Of a stretch of 9,438 nt of DNA, positions 1-6,750 are shown in pieces. How positions within the stretch are numbered: the stretch's first letter is position 1; every line of letters starts with the position of its first letter. This stretch comes from Opacimonas sp040514355 (lineage in GTDB: Bacteria > Pseudomonadota > Gammaproteobacteria > Enterobacterales > Alteromonadaceae). Under the pieces are notes generated by a model. That model was not told the DNA's origin, searched no databases, and saw only the letters and a list, made by a program, of their open reading frames with translations. Position numbers and translations under genes: made by a program. Location: positions 1 through 9,438 of the forward strand of contig JBEVCF010000071.1 of assembly GCA_040514355.1 (NCBI GenBank). Direction: 5' to 3'.

Positions 1-60
1 GCCTATAAGCTAAACACGATAGGCGCTGATGTCAAAGTCTTCTGTAGAAAATTCTTATAA
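1..60 (+). CDS. possible 3' end of an upstream open frame (partial)
   Basis: From base 1 the first plus-strand frame is open for 19 codons and ends in TAA at 58-60, ending ...GADVKVFCRKFL. The other two plus frames stop almost at once. It could be the C-terminus of a gene that starts before the window, but 19 open codons are easily met by chance and I do not recognise the peptide. The stop lies directly before an ATG at 61 and 51 bases before the preferred cca start. Confidence 0.15.
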   Translation, partial: AYKLNTIGADVKVFCRKFL

Positions 61-111
61 ATGCAACATTTTTTGGGCATAATGACCCTTAATGAGCTAT
101 GGAATGACCTT

Positions 112-1269
112 ATGCAAACATATCTAGTCGGTGGCGCAGTGCGCGACCTCCTACTTGGTTACCCGGTAAAAGACCGCGATTATGTTGTGGTGGGCGCAGA
201 TGTGGCGACGATGCTTGCAGCAGGTTACGAGCAAGTAGGCAAAGACTTCCCCGTATTTTTACACCCGCACACCAAGGCTGAATATGCTCTTGCTCGCACT
301 GAGCGTAAAACCGGAGCGGGGTATAGCGGGTTTGCAGTGCAAGCCGATGCGTCGGTCACGTTAGAACAAGATCTCTTGCGCCGCGATCTGACGATTAATG
401 CGATGGCACAAGCAGACGATGGCACGATCATCGACCCGTTTGGTGGTCAGGACGATCTAAAACAACGCGTATTTCGCCATGTTTCACCGGCTTTTGTAGA
501 AGATCCTTTGCGTGTCCTACGCGTCGCTAGATTCATGGCGCGCTATCAACATTATGGCTTTCAAATTGCGCCAGAGACAATGGCTTTGTTACAACAAGTC
601 GCGACAAGTGGTGCATTAGCTGAATTAGCCGCCCCCAGAGTCTGGACAGAAACCCAACGCGCACTCCAAGAACCCAATGCCTTTGCGTATTGGCAAGTAT
701 TGCAGTCTGTGGGCGGCTTAGCAGACTGGTTTCCAGAATTAGAGGCAGCCTTTACTCAACCGACTATTCTGGCGCAAGTTGAGCAGGCTTACTTGCACCC
801 CCACCCTGAAATAGGGCATCTAGCGGTGTGGGCGCCTCACCTATCCCAAGACGATTTTACCAAGCTGTGCGTACGTTTACCTCTAGCGACAGAAGACGCG
901 CAAGTGTTGCGTTTGTTTAAAGTGCATTTTCAAACGCTTCTCAACGTTGTGGCAAATGCTACTAGCAAGACAAAAGAAAACACTGAAACAGCACATACCA
1001 CCGCGCAGACGGTATTGTCTGTCTTGCAAAATTGTGACGTGGCACGTCGTCCCCAGCGGATGGCTACGGTATTAGACTTAACTGCTTGGATATTACAAAG
1101 TACCGGACAGATAACGCTCAGTCACACCCTCACACAAGCTTGGCAGCTTTATATTGATGCGTTTTCTGCGGTGGATGTCCAAGCGATCATTCGTGCCGGG
1201 CATCGTGGTGCTGGGATTAAAACAGAGCAACAAGTACAGCAAATCAGTGCAATAGCAAAGTGTATGTGA
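112..1269 (+). CDS. cca: CCA-adding tRNA nucleotidyltransferase, short form without HD domain
   Basis: Adds or repairs the 3'-terminal CCA of tRNAs from CTP and ATP without a nucleic acid template, in the cytoplasm. The class II poly(A) polymerase-like head is complete: the GGAVRD loop at residues 7-12, the metal-binding DxD pair D21/D23, ARTERK at 61-66, RRDLTINA at 90-97 and EDPLRVLR at 130-137. The ATG at 112 is chosen because its product (MQTYLVGGAVRD...) begins like E. coli Cca. The upstream in-frame ATGs at 61 and 82 would add 17 or 10 unrelated residues and have no better ribosome-binding site. A weak GGA lies at 101-103. Length is 385 residues against about 412 in E. coli. The deficit falls after HPEI (231-234), where the metal-binding HD segment (HDLGKG in E. 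coli) is absent, so the 2',3'-cyclic phosphodiesterase and phosphatase activities are probably lost while CCA addition remains. The late block RRPQR (312-316) is kept. Family assignment is firm; loss of HD activity is inferred. Confidence 0.96.
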   Translation: MQTYLVGGAVRDLLLGYPVKDRDYVVVGADVATMLAAGYEQVGKDFPVFLHPHTKAEYALARTERKTGAGYSGFAVQADASVTLEQDLLRRDLTINAMAQADDGTIIDPFGGQDDLKQRVFRHVSPAFVEDPLRVLRVARFMARYQHYGFQIAPETMALLQQVATSGALAELAAPRVWTETQRALQEPNAFAYWQVLQSVGGLADWFPELEAAFTQPTILAQVEQAYLHPHPEIGHLAVWAPHLSQDDFTKLCVRLPLATEDAQVLRLFKVHFQTLLNVVANATSKTKENTETAHTTAQTVLSVLQNCDVARRPQRMATVLDLTAWILQSTGQITLSHTLTQAWQLYIDAFSAVDVQAIIRAGHRGAGIKTEQQVQQISAIAKCM

Positions 1270-1290
1270 ACCCTGGTTCTGTGGTACACT
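1261..1290 (+). promoter_or_regulatory. weak candidate promoter for srmB
   Basis: The short gap between cca and srmB holds an extended -10-like element, TG-N-TACACT at 1282-1290, about 26 bases from the srmB ATG if transcription starts near 1297. The matching -35 region (around TGTATG, 1261-1266, 18 bases upstream) is poor, as is often tolerated with an extended -10. Judged by eye only; srmB could equally be transcribed from upstream of cca. Confidence 0.25.
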
Positions 1291-1322
1291 TAACATTGTT
1301 TTCCACTTTGTAAGAAAAACCT

Positions 1323-2585
1323 ATGTTTGCCCAACTTGAACTCGACGATTTACTTTGTCAGGCGACTTCTGATCTCGGCTATACCAAGCCCACCAGTATT
1401 CAACAAGAAGTGATCCCCGTGGCGATGGAAGGACGCGATATTCTTGCGTCTTCACCAACTGGTACGGGCAAAACTGCTGCTTTTTTGCTTCCTGCAGCAC
1501 AGTTTTTACTCGATTTCCCTCGTCAACATCACGGTGCAACCCGTATTTTGATTTTGTCTCCAACACGTGAATTAGCACTGCAAATCTATGAGCAAGCCAA
1601 AGCGCTTACACAGCATACTAATATTGTGTGTGGTTTGATCACGGGCGGGATTAACTATGGTACAGACAAAGAAACGCTTGCCCAAAATTTGGACATTTTA
1701 GTCGCGACCCCTGGTCGCTTGTTTGAACACATCGAAAAAGAGACGTTTGATTGTCGCGATATTGAAATGTTTATCTTAGATGAAGCCGATCGTATGTTGG
1801 ACATGGGCTTTCGAGGCATCGTTAACCAAATTTCTGCGGAAGCACGCTGGCGCAAACAAAGCATGCTGTTTTCGGCGACCTTGCAAGGGGCGGGGATAGC
1901 ACAATTTGCGAAAGATATTTTGCAAAATCCAGTCAACATTGATGCGATTCCTTCACGCAAAGAAAAAAATAAGATTTTGCAGTGGTATCACCTCTGTGAC
2001 GACGCGGCGCACAAATACGCCTTGTTAAAAGTGATATTGACTGAGCAAGTCGAGAGTGCCATTGTCTTTGTCAAAACGCGTGAACGGTTACAACAACTCA
2101 AAGATAAACTCGCTGCAGATGATATTGAAGTGTGTTGGCTGCAAGGTGAAATGCCTCAGGATAAACGTATGGCTGCGATGGCGCGCTTTAAGTCCAAACA
2201 ACTCAATATCCTGCTTGCTACAGATGTTGCCGCACGAGGCATTGATGTGGAAGATGTCTCGCATGTGATCAATTTTGATTTGCCACGCACAGCGGATGTA
2301 TATTTACATCGCATTGGCCGTACAGGCCGCGCTGGTGCTAAAGGCACCGCTATTTCACTGGTAGAAGCGCATGACTATGTGTTGTTGCCAAAGATTGAGC
2401 GCTACATCAAAGAGCCCTTAAAAGCGCGTTATATTGAGGGTTTGCGTCCACAACACAAAGCGCCGGTGATCAAGAAGCCCAAAAAGGCCAAAGTGAAAGC
2501 CAAAGGCAAGTCTAAAAATACGTTGAAGAAGCCTAAAAAACGGGTTGGTCGTGGCCCTAAACATGGACCCGCGGGTAAAAAGTAG
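1323..2585 (+). CDS. srmB: DEAD-box ATP-dependent RNA helicase, SrmB type
   Basis: RNA helicase that in E. coli acts early in 50S ribosomal subunit assembly. The 420-residue protein has the two RecA-like lobes with every family motif: Q motif around GYTKPTSIQ (19-27), Walker A PTGTGKT (45-51), PTRELA (80-85), TPGR (129-132), DEAD (153-156), SAT (184-186), ATDVAARGID (299-308) and HRIGRTGRAG (329-338). SrmB rather than RhlE, RhlB or DeadA is indicated by family-specific stretches: LLDFPR (62-67), the block TFDCR with LILDEADRMLDMGF-like context (141-163), RWRKQ (175-179) and GTAISLVEAHD (341-351). The C-terminus from about residue 380 is a short, very Lys/Arg-rich basic tail, expected to bind RNA; it is of the E. 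coli type but not alike in detail. The ATG lies 53 bases after the cca stop with only a weak TAAG-type ribosome-binding site. No odd features in the catalytic core. Confidence 0.94.
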   Translation: MFAQLELDDLLCQATSDLGYTKPTSIQQEVIPVAMEGRDILASSPTGTGKTAAFLLPAAQFLLDFPRQHHGATRILILSPTRELALQIYEQAKALTQHTNIVCGLITGGINYGTDKETLAQNLDILVATPGRLFEHIEKETFDCRDIEMFILDEADRMLDMGFRGIVNQISAEARWRKQSMLFSATLQGAGIAQFAKDILQNPVNIDAIPSRKEKNKILQWYHLCDDAAHKYALLKVILTEQVESAIVFVKTRERLQQLKDKLAADDIEVCWLQGEMPQDKRMAAMARFKSKQLNILLATDVAARGIDVEDVSHVINFDLPRTADVYLHRIGRTGRAGAKGTAISLVEAHDYVLLPKIERYIKEPLKARYIEGLRPQHKAPVIKKPKKAKVKAKGKSKNTLKKPKKRVGRGPKHGPAGKK

Positions 2586-2633
2586 CGTTTTACTCTGAGT
2601 CAACAGTAGCGATACATTTGCAAAGGAAAGACC

Positions 2634-3239
2634 ATGTCCCAATCGATTAATGAAATTGTATTAGCCAGTGGTAATCAAGGTAAATTAGCAGAGTTTGCGG
2701 ATTTGTTTGCCTCGTTTTCGATCAAAGTCAGTCCACAAGGTGCGTTTAGCGTAGAAGACGTACCAGAAACAGGTACGACGTTTGTTGAAAATGCGATCAT
2801 CAAAGCACGCCATGCCGCCAAGGTCACGGGTTTACCTGCTATTGCGGATGATTCAGGTCTGTGTGTGTCCGCTTTAGGTGGTGCACCAGGGATATACTCG
2901 TCGCGTTACAGTGGAGTGAATGCAAGCGATGAGAACAATATTACGAAGTTGCTACAGGCACTAGAAAACACGTCAGATCGAAGTGCTTATTTTATCTGTG
3001 TCTTGGTCTTTATGCGTCATGCAGATGATCCTACCCCACTGATTTGTGAGGGACGCTGGCATGGACAAATAGCACAAGCAAAAGCGGGTGATGGCGGCTT
3101 TGGCTATGATCCGATATTCTATTGTCCGACCTTACAACGCCATGCCGCTGAATGTGACAAAGCCCTCAAAGCTACGGTGAGTCACCGTGCTCAAGCGCTA
3201 CAGCTCTTGCTAGCCAAGATGGAGTCGCTGCTTGGCTAA
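2634..3239 (+). CDS. rdgB: XTP/dITP pyrophosphatase (non-canonical purine NTPase)
   Basis: House-cleaning enzyme that hydrolyses dITP, XTP and ITP to the monophosphate and pyrophosphate, keeping deaminated purines out of DNA and RNA. It is cytoplasmic, and the family acts as a Mg2+-dependent homodimer. The Ham1/RdgB signatures are all present in 201 residues (E. coli 197): the nucleotide-binding loop SGNQGK (12-17), FVENAIIKARHAAK (50-63), the catalytic ADDSGL (71-76), GGAPGIYSSRYSG (82-94), GGFGYDP (154-160) and SHR (183-185). The ATG is set by a good ribosome-binding site, AAGGAAAG at 2623-2630. The gene follows srmB after 48 bases and its last 8 bases overlap hemW, a pairing seen in other gammaproteobacteria. 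Nothing unusual seen in the catalytic motifs. Confidence 0.95.
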   Translation: MSQSINEIVLASGNQGKLAEFADLFASFSIKVSPQGAFSVEDVPETGTTFVENAIIKARHAAKVTGLPAIADDSGLCVSALGGAPGIYSSRYSGVNASDENNITKLLQALENTSDRSAYFICVLVFMRHADDPTPLICEGRWHGQIAQAKAGDGGFGYDPIFYCPTLQRHAAECDKALKATVSHRAQALQLLLAKMESLLG

Positions 3240-4389
3240 GCTCAGTACAAGTGCGATTGCAGGCATTCCACTGTCGTTGTACGTTCACATTCCATGGTGT
3301 GTCCAAAAATGTCCTTATTGTGATTTTAATTCGCATACTCTCAAACAAGTCTTACCCGAGAAAGAATACATCGCGCATGTGCTAGACGATTTGCGTGCCG
3401 ATGCTCATCTTGCCCAAGGCCGCGAGATTCACACTATTTTTATTGGGGGAGGCACGCCTAGTTTGCTCTCCGCTGATGCTTTGTATACCTTGTTACAAGG
3501 AATAGCTGCGATTGTGCCGGTGGCAGAAAATGCGGAGATCACACTCGAAGCTAACCCAGGGACAGTCGAAACGGGAAAATTTGCCGGCTTTGTCGAGGCG
3601 GGTGTGAATCGGATTTCTATTGGTATACAGAGCTTTGCTGCACAGAAGTTGCAACGTTTAGGGCGGATCCATGACGCACAGCAAGCGCATTTTGCCCTTG
3701 AGCAAGCACAAAGCGTAGGCTTAAAAACATTCAATGCTGATATCATGCATGGTTTACCCGACCAGTCTCTTGATGAAGGCCTCAACGATTTACGTTCTGC
3801 GCTTAGGCATAACCCACCTCATTTATCGTGGTATCAGTTGACCATTGAGCCCAATACCGTGTTTCATTCAAAGCCCCCCGTCTTGCCCGAGGACGACGTC
3901 TTGTGGGATATACAGGAACAAGGCGATACGTTATTACGCGAGGCTGGTTACGTACAATATGAAATATCAGCGTATGCACAACCAGGTGAGCAATGTCAGC
4001 ACAATCTTAATTACTGGCGCTTTGGTGATTATTTGGGGATTGGTTGTGGTGCCCACGGTAAAATATCTTTGCCGGATCGCATTATCCGTACCGAAAAGGT
4101 CAAGCACCCCCGTGGTTATATGGCGCTGGATAAAGCTTACCTGTATCGTCAATGGGATGTAGCGGTAGACGACTATCCCTTTGAGTATTTTATGAACCGT
4201 TTGCGCTTGGTGGAGCCCTGCCCATTAGATGAATACCAAGCGCGTTATGGTCAAGATTTACCACAGACACATAAACACGCTCTCGATCGCGCCGTGGATA
4301 AAGGGATGCTGACGTTGGATCAACATGCATGGCAAGTCACGCCTTTGGGAAGACGTTACCTCAATACTTTGTTAGATGAATTAGTGTAG
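3232..4389 (+). CDS. hemW: radical-SAM heme chaperone HemW (TTG start)
   Basis: Heme-binding radical-SAM protein that delivers heme to acceptor proteins. It is often annotated as oxygen-independent coproporphyrinogen oxidase, an activity HemW proteins lack. The radical-SAM CxxxCxxC cluster motif is C23, C27 and C30. The residue after next is F32, not the fourth cysteine of true HemN, which supports HemW. GGGTPS (72-77) is the SAM-binding glycine motif. HNLNYW (257-262) is the HNxxYW motif tied to HemW heme binding. DLMHGLPDQS-like sequence at 170-179 and GIGCGAHGK (269-277) also match. Length is 385 residues against about 378 in E. coli. The likely start is TTG at 3232, inside the end of rdgB: the product MAKLSTS... 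leads into PLSLYVHIPWC, close to MVKLPPLSLYIHIPWC in E. coli. No ATG occurs in frame before the cluster motif. Translation is probably coupled to rdgB. Confidence 0.94.
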   Translation: MAKLSTSAIAGIPLSLYVHIPWCVQKCPYCDFNSHTLKQVLPEKEYIAHVLDDLRADAHLAQGREIHTIFIGGGTPSLLSADALYTLLQGIAAIVPVAENAEITLEANPGTVETGKFAGFVEAGVNRISIGIQSFAAQKLQRLGRIHDAQQAHFALEQAQSVGLKTFNADIMHGLPDQSLDEGLNDLRSALRHNPPHLSWYQLTIEPNTVFHSKPPVLPEDDVLWDIQEQGDTLLREAGYVQYEISAYAQPGEQCQHNLNYWRFGDYLGIGCGAHGKISLPDRIIRTEKVKHPRGYMALDKAYLYRQWDVAVDDYPFEYFMNRLRLVEPCPLDEYQARYGQDLPQTHKHALDRAVDKGMLTLDQHAWQVTPLGRRYLNTLLDELV

Positions 4390-4405
4390 TGGTGTCGACA
4401 CTAAT
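4380..4405. terminator. possible bidirectional terminator hairpin between convergent genes
   Basis: ATTAGTGT at 4380-4387 pairs perfectly with ACACTAAT at 4398-4405 across a 10-base loop. The structure overlaps the stop codons of both converging genes (hemW TAG at 4387-4389; the small minus-strand gene at 4401-4403). A competing 10-bp palindrome, GTGTCGACAC, sits at 4392-4401. Neither strand shows the T-run of a standard intrinsic terminator, so the role as terminator is inferred mainly from position. Confidence 0.3.
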
Positions 4406-4673
4406 CTGGCGAGAACAAATGCTGCAAAAAGCCTTCTAACTCTCGTTTAAAATTTTCGGGATTGACCCCTTCGGCAATCTGCTCTCTAGCATTCTCAATC
4501 TCAAGGCGTTTGATAGTACAGGGTGTTTTATCATTTAGATCATGAAACACCAACACGCCTACCCGTTGTGTATCTTCAGATTCGTGATGGCTGACCACAC
4601 CTAAGGTATTATCGATTAGTCGGACTACACTACCCAAAGGGTAGAGGGGAGATAGATGGAAATTATCGCGCAT
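4401..4673 (-). CDS. small hypothetical protein resembling the C-terminal tail of HD-GYP proteins
   Basis: A 90-residue, soluble-looking protein with no signal peptide or membrane segment. Residues 11-45 (beginning YPLGSVVRLIDNTLGVV) resemble, from memory of the family, the roughly 60-80 residue region that follows the catalytic domain in some HD-GYP cyclic-di-GMP phosphodiesterases, where a YPxGSxVxL...xGVV pattern leads into a beta-rich unit. No HD or GYP motif is present, and an in-frame TAA lies eight codons before the ATG, so it is not the end of a longer local frame. It is probably a real gene: an AAGGAA ribosome-binding site (4686-4681 on the minus strand) stands 7 bases from the ATG, and the frame fills the gap between leuD and hemW neatly. 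The charged C-terminal part (about 57-87) looks helical. It lies 67 bases downstream of leuD on the same strand and may be read with the leu operon or from its own promoter. Function unknown; the HD-GYP link is a resemblance only. Confidence 0.7.
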   Translation of the reverse strand: MRDNFHLSPLYPLGSVVRLIDNTLGVVSHHESEDTQRVGVLVFHDLNDKTPCTIKRLEIENAREQIAEGVNPENFKRELEGFLQHLFSPD

Positions 4674-4674
4674 A

Positions 4675-4710
4675 GTGGGGTTCCTTGTGTTTTACTACAA
4701 ATCACCCCAC
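4675..4710 (-). promoter_or_regulatory. two-tier inverted repeat over the ribosome-binding site of the small gene
   Basis: GTGGGGT (4675-4681) is a perfect inverted copy of ACCCCAC (4704-4710). Inside it, with three unpaired bases on each side, TTGT (4685-4688) pairs with ACAA (4697-4700) around an 8-base loop. The 36-base structure is fully symmetric in spacing. It ends two bases before the ATG of the small minus-strand gene and takes in its AAGGAA site. As RNA it could hide the ribosome-binding site; as DNA it could be an operator. It has no U-tract and is not a normal terminator. Confidence 0.45.
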
Positions 4711-4737
4711 ATATATCACAGCTTATAGGTGTCTCAA
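4710..4737 (-). promoter_or_regulatory. candidate sigma70-type promoter for the small gene
   Basis: Read on the minus strand, TTGAGA (4737-4732, one mismatch to the -35 consensus) stands 16 bases before TATATG (4715-4710, four of six to the -10 consensus). Transcription would start near 4703, just inside the inverted repeat, giving a short leader of about 30 bases. Judged by eye; readthrough from leuD is the alternative. Confidence 0.3.
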
Positions 4738-4740
4738 TCC

Positions 4741-5340
4741 CTATATCCACGCGGGGCGTTGGTTTTCAAATGTCTCAATTTCATTAAGATATTCAAGTGT
4801 TTGACCAATTGCATCAAGCCCATTGATCAGGTTGTACTGGTGGTGCTCAGCTATCTCAAAGGTGTAAGTTTTACTATTAACCGACACTGTCTTTTCTGAC
4901 AAGTTAATTAAAAATGTTGTCTCAGGACAATCATTAAGTACAGCCATCAACTCGTCTATAATAGCATCATCCAATTTAATTGGTAACATGCTGTTGTTAA
5001 TAGCATTGCCATAAAAAATATCAGCAAAACTCGGCGCGATAATGACCTTTAAGCCAAAATCTAACAAAGCCCATGGAGCGTGTTCACGACTTGAGCCACA
5101 ACCAAAGTTTTCTCTAGTAACTAATATAGAGGCTCCTTGGTATTTTGCCTTGTTTAAATTAAAGTCAGGATTTGGCTCTTGCTCGTGTAAGTCATTGTAG
5201 CGCCAATCGTGAAATAGATGTTTACCATACCCACTACGTGTTACCCCAGTCAAAAATTGCTTAGGGATGATCTGATCAGTATCGATATTCGCGATGTCTA
5301 ACGGTACAGCCGTACCTTCATGTAGATTAATGCCACTCAT
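4741..5340 (-). CDS. leuD: 3-isopropylmalate dehydratase small subunit
   Basis: Small subunit of isopropylmalate isomerase. With LeuC it converts 2-isopropylmalate to 3-isopropylmalate through the dehydrated intermediate, the second step specific to leucine synthesis. It is the aconitase swivelling domain and carries no iron-sulfur cluster. The 199 residues (E. coli 201) show the family blocks: NIDTDQIIPKQFL (18-30), NFGCGSSREHAPWAL (78-92, substrate-binding loop), ADIFYGNAINNSMLP (106-120) and GLDAIGQTL (174-182). A Shine-Dalgarno AGGAGT overlaps the end of leuC, and the ATG comes three bases after the leuC stop, so translation is probably coupled. Sampled lines of this gene are poorer in G+C (about 32-45 %) than those of leuC (about 53-58 %), a contrast discussed in the findings. 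The protein itself looks intact. Confidence 0.95.
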   Translation of the reverse strand: MSGINLHEGTAVPLDIANIDTDQIIPKQFLTGVTRSGYGKHLFHDWRYNDLHEQEPNPDFNLNKAKYQGASILVTRENFGCGSSREHAPWALLDFGLKVIIAPSFADIFYGNAINNSMLPIKLDDAIIDELMAVLNDCPETTFLINLSEKTVSVNSKTYTFEIAEHHQYNLINGLDAIGQTLEYLNEIETFENQRPAWI

Positions 5341-5343
5341 GGG

Positions 5344-6743
5344 TTACTCCTGAAATTCTCTGACATCGGTAAATTTACCCGTTAAGGCAGCGGCCACAGC
5401 CATGGCTGGACTGACTAAGTGCGTGCGGGCACCACGGCCTTGACGACCTTCAAAGTTACGGTTACTGGTTGATGCACAACGATCGCCTTCACCCAACAAA
5501 TCATCGTTCATGCCCAAACACATCGAACAACCCGGTAAGCGCCATTCAAAACCTGCGTCTAAGAAGATTTTATCTAGACCTTCTGCTTCAGCTTGTTTCT
5601 TAACTGCAGCTGAGCCAGGGACAATCATGGCCGTGACGGATGTAGCGACTTTACCTTTGCGCGCAATGGCTGCTGCTGCGCGTAAGTCTTCGATACGTGA
5701 ATTGGTACAAGAACCGATAAATACATGTGATACGGGGAAGTCTGCTAAGGCTTTACCTGCTTCAAGTCCCATATATTTGAGCGCTTTGGTCGCTGACTCG
5801 CGGGTAACCGGATCCGCAAACTCCTCTGGAGCAGGAATCGGGTCATTCACACCGATAACTTGTCCAGGGTTGGTGCCCCAAGTGACTTGAGGTTTGATAT
5901 CTGAAGCTTGTAAACTGACCACTTTATCAAACTGTGCTTCGGCGTCACTGTAAAGTGTTTGCCAGTACGATACCGCTTCATCCCAATGCTCGGCACTGGG
6001 TGCTTTTTCGCGACCAGCGATGTAGTCAAACGTGGTTTGATCAGGCGCAACTAGACCTGCTTTAGCGCCCGCTTCAATACTCATATTACAGATTGTCATC
6101 CGCTCTTCCATTGACAGCCCTGCAATTGTATCGCCGCAATACTCGATGACATACCTGTGGCGCCAGCATGACCGAGCTCACCGATAATCGCTAAGATAAT
6201 ATCTTTGGCCGTGACCCCGATCGGCAACGTGCCATTGACTTCGACCTTGAGGTTTTTCGCTTTGGTTTGTTTGAGCGTTTGCGTTGCTAATACGTGTTCT
6301 ACTTCTGATGTCCCAATACCAAAGGCGAGGGCACCAAAGGCCCCATGAGTTGCGGTATGTGAATCGCCACACACCACAGTGTTGCCCGGTAAAATCGCAC
6401 CTAACTCGGGCGCCATGACATGGATAATACCTTGTTTTTGGTGGCCGACTGGGAAGAGTTCAATGCCGTGATCAGCACAGTTATTAACAAGGGTCTGTAA
6501 CTGCAGTTGGTTATCAGGTCCGCACGCGTCAAGCGCGAGAGAACGGGTGGAGATACTGTGGTCCATGGTTGCAACAACACGGTCTGGGCGCAACACTTTA
6601 CGTCCCTTTTCATTTAGACCAGCGAAAGCTTGTGGAGACGTGACCTCGTGGATTAAATGACGGTCGATGTACAGCAATGTATCATCACCGACTTGGCGCA
6701 CGATATGTGCTTGCCATATTTTGTCATAGAGCGTTTGAGCCAT
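5344..6743 (-). pseudogene. leuC: 3-isopropylmalate dehydratase large subunit, frameshifted
   Basis: Large, [4Fe-4S]-carrying subunit of isopropylmalate isomerase, acting with LeuD. The gene is in two frames. From the ATG at 6743 (MAQTLYDKIW, as in E. coli MAKTLYEKL) the sequence is normal to G197, including VCGDSHTATHGAFGALAFGIGTSEVEH-type catalytic sequence (124-150). It then slips and stops at 6096-6098 after 18 foreign residues. The other frame carries on exactly where homology demands (VIEYCG..., then MEERMTICNMSIEAGAKAG) to the stop at 5344-5346. Restoring one base after 6153 gives 466 residues, the E. coli length. The cluster cysteines are all present: SCTNSR (C346) and GCSMC (C406, C409), in restored numbering. 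The ATG is 7 bases after the leuB stop. A longer frame reaching up to 6908 is only leuB antiframe and not a real N-terminus. The break may be a sequencing error, a true mutation, or a split gene; the single missing base and clean flanks favour error or a very recent event. Confidence 0.9.
6096..6154 (-). other. leuC: leuC frameshift junction and ATGA stop/start overlap
   Basis: On the minus strand codon 197 is GGT (6155-6153), followed by ATGTCATCGAG where the family would need TATGTCATCGAG (Tyr-Val-Ile-Glu), so one T appears missing. The slipped frame ends in TGA at 6098-6096, which overlaps an in-frame ATG (6099-6097) of the correct frame as ATGA. GGAAGAG stands 3 bases before that ATG, and another in-frame ATG occurs at 6111. 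Reinitiation there is conceivable but would omit about 14-18 residues after G197. Confidence 0.75.
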
Positions 6744-6750
6744 GTTCTTT

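Noticed and set aside
61..111. N-terminal extension of Cca (MQHFLGIMTLNELWNDL) from the ATG at 61
   Set aside because: The residues have no counterpart in Cca, and the product from 112 starts exactly at the conserved YLVGGAVRD block.
2056..2268. Open frame of 70 codons within srmB
   Set aside because: It is out of frame with a strongly conserved helicase region and the product resembles nothing I know.
2586..2633. Promoter between srmB and rdgB (TTTTAC at 2588-2593, TACATT at 2613-2618)
   Set aside because: The spacer of 19 bases and the poor -35 match make it no better than chance.
4682..4740. Intrinsic terminator after leuD formed by the inverted repeat at 4675-4710
   Set aside because: On the minus strand no run of U follows the stem; the ATG of the small gene follows instead.
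5510..5890. 126-codon frame opposite leuC
   Set aside because: It is antisense to conserved leuC sequence and shows no recognisable motif.
6096..6155. Programmed ribosomal frameshift in leuC
   Set aside because: No slippery heptamer is visible at the junction, and LeuC is not known to use frameshifting; a simple missing base explains it.
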